Below, piece after piece: positions 61,084 through 64,000 of a DNA stretch of 64,000 bases. Position numbers and translations under genes: made by a program. Origin of the DNA: Telmatactis stephensoni. Lineage: Eukaryota > Cnidaria > Anthozoa > Actiniaria > Isophelliidae. Each line of letters starts with the position of its first letter. The stretch's first letter is position 1. Location: NCBI GenBank assembly GCA_029948255.1, contig JALIZF010001629.1, positions 233,501 through 297,500 of the forward strand. Direction: 5' to 3'. The notes below the pieces were generated by a model that was not told the DNA's origin, made no database searches, and worked only from the letters and a program-made list of their open reading frames with translations.

Positions 61084-61246
61084 GGTAGGGAGTAAATGTG
61101 ATAGAAAGGAAGAAAGAGAGAGAGGGAGGGAGAGAAGAAAAGAGAGAGAAAGAAAGGAAGGAAGAAAGAAAGAAAGAAAAAAAAAAAAAAAAAAAGGAAG
61201 GAAGGAAGAAAAGAAGAAAGAAATAATGAGAAAAGAAGAAAGAAAT
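61084..61246. repeat. GA-rich low-complexity tract with poly(A)
   Basis: GAGAGAGGGAGGGAGAG, GAAAGAAAG and an A run of about 20, followed by GGAAGGAAGGAAG. It lies between the small PDZ gene and the acidic-repeat gene. Confidence 0.9.
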
Positions 61247-61360
61247 AATGAAAACTACCTACATAAAGCTACCTGACAGTAACTGCTTAGGGAATACTGT
61301 TTTTAATTCAATACGGTTTCTAATTGTGACAGTAATTTTGACAGGAAAAAAAGTAGACAT

Positions 61361-61374
61361 TTCTCTCTCTCTTA

Positions 61375-61405
<31 letters not shown>

Positions 61406-61444
61406 GCACGCACGCACACGCACAAACACACGCACGCACGCAAA
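61361..61444. repeat. (CT)n(CA)n(CGCA)n microsatellite
   Basis: CTCTCTCTCTTACTCTCTCT passing into CACACACAC and CGCACGCACGCACACG. It lies about 50 bp 3' of the acidic-repeat gene's stop codon, so it is probably in that gene's 3'UTR. Confidence 0.92.
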
Positions 61445-61494
61445 GCGAGTTTAACAGTAATCTCCCATACACATACAAGCAAAATCTAAGAATC

Positions 61495-63977
61495 TTAATT
61501 ACGTTTCCACATTTTGAACATAATAAAGCCGGCGAGAGCTCCCAAACCAATAAAACCGATCTTGGCGTGAGTTGAGAAGACTGGTGAAATGTCTGGATCT
61601 TCAATAAGTATATCCCCAACTAAGGCCAGTGAGGATCCAAAGGTTCTCGTCTTCTGTAATATATTCTCATCGTCCTCTCTGAACTCTTCTTCCTTAAGAT
61701 CGTCATCTTTGGTCTCACCGTCTTCATCGTCGCTCTCTAAGAATACGTCGTGTACATCATCCTTCTCTCCGGTGACGTCTTCCTTGACAACGTTATCTCT
61801 GGTGCGGTCTTCTCCGTCGTCCTTCTCTCCGATGACGTCTTCCTTGACAACGTTATCTCTGGTGCGGTCTTCTCCGTCGTCGTTCTCTCCGATGACGTCT
61901 TCCTTGACAACGTTATCTCTGGTGCGGTCTTCTTCGTCGTCGTTCTCTCCGATGACGTCTTCCTTGACAACGTTATCTCGGGTGCGGTCTTCTCCGTCGT
62001 CGATCTCTCCGATGACGTCTTCCTTGACAACGTTATCTCGGGTGCGGTCTTCTCCGTCGTCGATCTCTCCGATGACGTCTTCCTTGACAACGTTATCTCT
62101 GGTGCGGTCTTCTCCGTCGTCGTTCTCTCCGATGACGTCTTCCTTGACAACGTTATCTCTGGTGCGGTCTTCTCCGTCGTCGTTCTCTCCGATGACGTCT
62201 TCCTTGACAACGTTATCTCGGGTGCGGTCTTCTCCGTCGTCGATCTCTCCGATGACGTCTTCCTTGACAACGTTATCTCTGGTGCGGTCTTCTCCGTCGT
62301 CGATCTCTCCGATGACGTCTTCCTTGACAACGTTATCTCTGGTGCGGTCTTCTCCGTCGTCGATCTCTCCGATGACGTCTTCCTTGACAACGTTATCTCT
62401 GGTGCGGTCTTCTCCGTCGTCGATCTCTCCGATGACGTCTTCCTTGACAACGTTATCTCTGGTGCGGTCTTCTCCGTCGTCCTTCTCTCCGATGACGTCT
62501 TCCTTGACAACGTTATCTCTGGTGCGGTCTTCTCCGTCGTCCTTCTCTCCGATGACGTCTTCCTTGACAACGTTATCTCTGGTGCGGTCTTCTCCGTCGT
62601 CGTTCTCTCCGATGACGTCTTCCTTGACAACGTTATCTCTGGTGCGGTCTTCTCCGTCGTCGTTCTCTCCGATGACGTCTTCCTTGACAACGTTATCTCT
62701 GGTGCGGTCTTCTTCGTCGTCGATCTCTCCGATGACGTCTTCCTTGACAACGTTATCTCTGGTGCGGTCTTCTCCGTCGTCGATCTCTCCGATGACGTCT
62801 TCCTTGACAACGTTATTTGTGGTCTGGTCGTCTCCATCATCGTTGTCTCTGGACTCGTTTCCATCATCGTTGTCTCTGGACTCGTCTCCATCATCGTTGT
62901 TTCTGGACTCGTCTCCATCATCGTTGTCTCTGGACTCGTCTCCATCATCGTTGTCTCTGGACTCGTCTCCATCATCGTTGTCTCTGGACTTGTCTCCATC
63001 ATCGTTGTCTCTGGACTCGTCTCCATCATCGTTGTCTCTGGACTCTTCTCCATCATCGTTGTCTCTGGTCTCGTCTCCATCATCGTTGTCTCTTGACTCG
63101 TCTCCATCATCGTTGTCTCTGGACTCTTCTCCATCATCGTTGTCTCTGGTCTCGTCTCCATCATCGTTGTCTCTTGACTTGTCTCCATCATCGTTGTCTT
63201 TGGATTCGTCTTCTCCATCGTCGTTGTCTCTGGATTCGTCTTTCTTTCCGGACTCGCATTTTCCATTATCGTTCTTGCTGGTCTTGTCATCCTTCCCAGT
63301 GACTTCTTGCTTCATGACCCGACGTTGTACAGTCACCTTGTCTTCAGTGACTCCTTGGTGTCGTGAATCCTCTCCATTAACAGCTCTATGATGTTGAAAG
63401 TCGTTTCCAGCGAAACCGTGCAGAGAGTCGTCTTCCGTGACCCCATGCGGTTTGACGTCGTCTCCGTCGACGGTTCCATGCTGTTCCAAGTCGTCTCCAG
63501 TGGATGAATGTTTTCGAATGTCGTCTGCACCAGCAGTTTCTTGAAGTAAGACGTCGTTTCCCGTGACCCCATGCGGTTTAACGTCGTCTCCTTCACCATG
63601 ATGTTCTTGAACGTGGTGCTCTTTGGTTTCAAGATGATTGACTGCAGCGGTGTTATCTGACTCGACATCACATATATTGACCCCTTTAGTGATGTCTTGT
63701 TCAGACGTACCATGCTGCTCGACTTTGTCATTGATCTCAGTTTTCATATCATCATCTACATCATCCTTTAGAGCTATGTCGAGAAATGAGTTGTCGTCAC
63801 ATCGAGCTGCGTTGATGCTCTTCACTGGAAGGATTTCCGAGTCGTTCTCGTGATCTGTCTGCGATTGTCCCAGAGAGTTGATTAATTTTCTTGTCTCAGT
63901 ACCTGATGTGATTGGTGATTCGTATTCGAGTTTCACAACGCTGTGGTTTACATCCTTGGTAGAAGTACTGTTATCGG
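61495..63977 (-). CDS. acidic tandem-repeat protein with C-terminal membrane anchor (last exon, 5' part outside window)
   Basis: 826 codons plus stop on the minus strand. The exon probably starts at 63977, after the acceptor-like GATTTTTGCTTACCTAG, so upstream exons lie beyond the window. Residues 1-240 are polar, with irregular HGVTEDD/DDVKPHG blocks. About 250-390 is a 9-residue array (RDNDDGDES, about 15 units). About 390-745 is a 20-residue array (NVVKEDVIGE.DDGEDRTRD, about 17.7 units). A short acidic linker, then FGSSLALVGDILIEDPD, leads to a hydrophobic segment IGFIGLGALAGFIMF followed by KMWKRN at the C-terminus. One anchor at the very end with a short basic tail is typical of tail-anchored proteins of the mitochondrial outer membrane or ER. 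The repeat body is extremely acidic and should be unstructured. I do not recognise the family; Ca2+ binding by low-affinity acidic clusters is possible but unproven. Confidence 0.75.
61760..62819 (-). repeat. 60-bp coding tandem repeat, about 17.7 copies
   Basis: Perfectly phased 60-bp units in the acidic gene. Most differences fall in one codon (GAC.GTCG: ATC, TTC or CTT on the plus strand), changing Ile, Asn or Lys in the IGE.DD position. Near-identity between units indicates recent unequal exchange or conversion. Confidence 0.97.
62820..63240 (-). repeat. 27-bp coding tandem repeat, about 15 copies
   Basis: Units of GACTCGTCTCCATCATCGTT + GTCTCTG (plus strand) encode the 9-residue RDNDDGDES with E/K/T changes. 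Blocks of three units (ES, ES/ET, DK) recur, showing a higher-order duplication of about 81 bp. Confidence 0.95.
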
Positions 63978-64000
63978 CTAGGTAAGCAAAAATCAATAAT

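Overview
This is eukaryotic, intron-rich animal DNA. It holds two well-recognised metazoan genes (an ARHGEF10-type Rho GEF and a CCDC50/Ymer-type ubiquitin-binding adaptor), two small PDZ genes, and the last exon of a very repetitive acidic gene. Short palindromic non-autonomous DNA transposons, tRNA-derived SINEs and AT-rich introns of 0.1-5 kb fill the rest. Several of the palindromic elements, including those built around GGATA and around CCGG-TTCG ends, look to me like families common in anthozoan cnidarians. I therefore infer a coral or sea anemone with moderate confidence; a genome search would settle it.

Layout. 1-12,015 (+): the 3' part of an ARHGEF10/ARHGEF10L orthologue in 15 exons, cut at its 5' side by the window edge. 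12,016-19,231: intergenic, with a 278-bp inverted-repeat element and no convincing gene. 19,232-32,675 (+): a complete CCDC50-like gene in 15 exons, with a nearly identical duplicated exon, a splice acceptor copied four times in a 91-bp tandem repeat, and a 61-bp mini-intron. 33,880-35,415: a roughly 55-bp satellite just beyond its poly(A) signal. 35,400-52,600: repeat-rich, gene-poor, with several transposon-like elements and a few isolated candidate exons that I could not assign. 52,612-57,708 (+): a 656-residue protein with two PDZ domains in three coding exons. 58,553-60,220 (-): a 127-residue single-PDZ protein in four exons, tail to tail with the previous gene. 61,495-63,977 (-): the terminal exon of a gene for an acidic protein with a 20-residue and a 9-residue repeat array and a C-terminal membrane anchor; its 5' part lies outside the window.

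The genes do not form a pathway. They are independent loci: Rho GTPase activation (ARHGEF10), ubiquitin-linked receptor signalling (CCDC50), PDZ scaffolding, and an unknown membrane-anchored acidic protein. Exon models were built by hand from GT/AG sites and phase continuity. All five gene models keep phase across every junction, which is the main support for them. The most unusual features are the repeat-driven changes to CCDC50 structure and the acidic repeat protein; I did not find clear evidence of a wholly new system.
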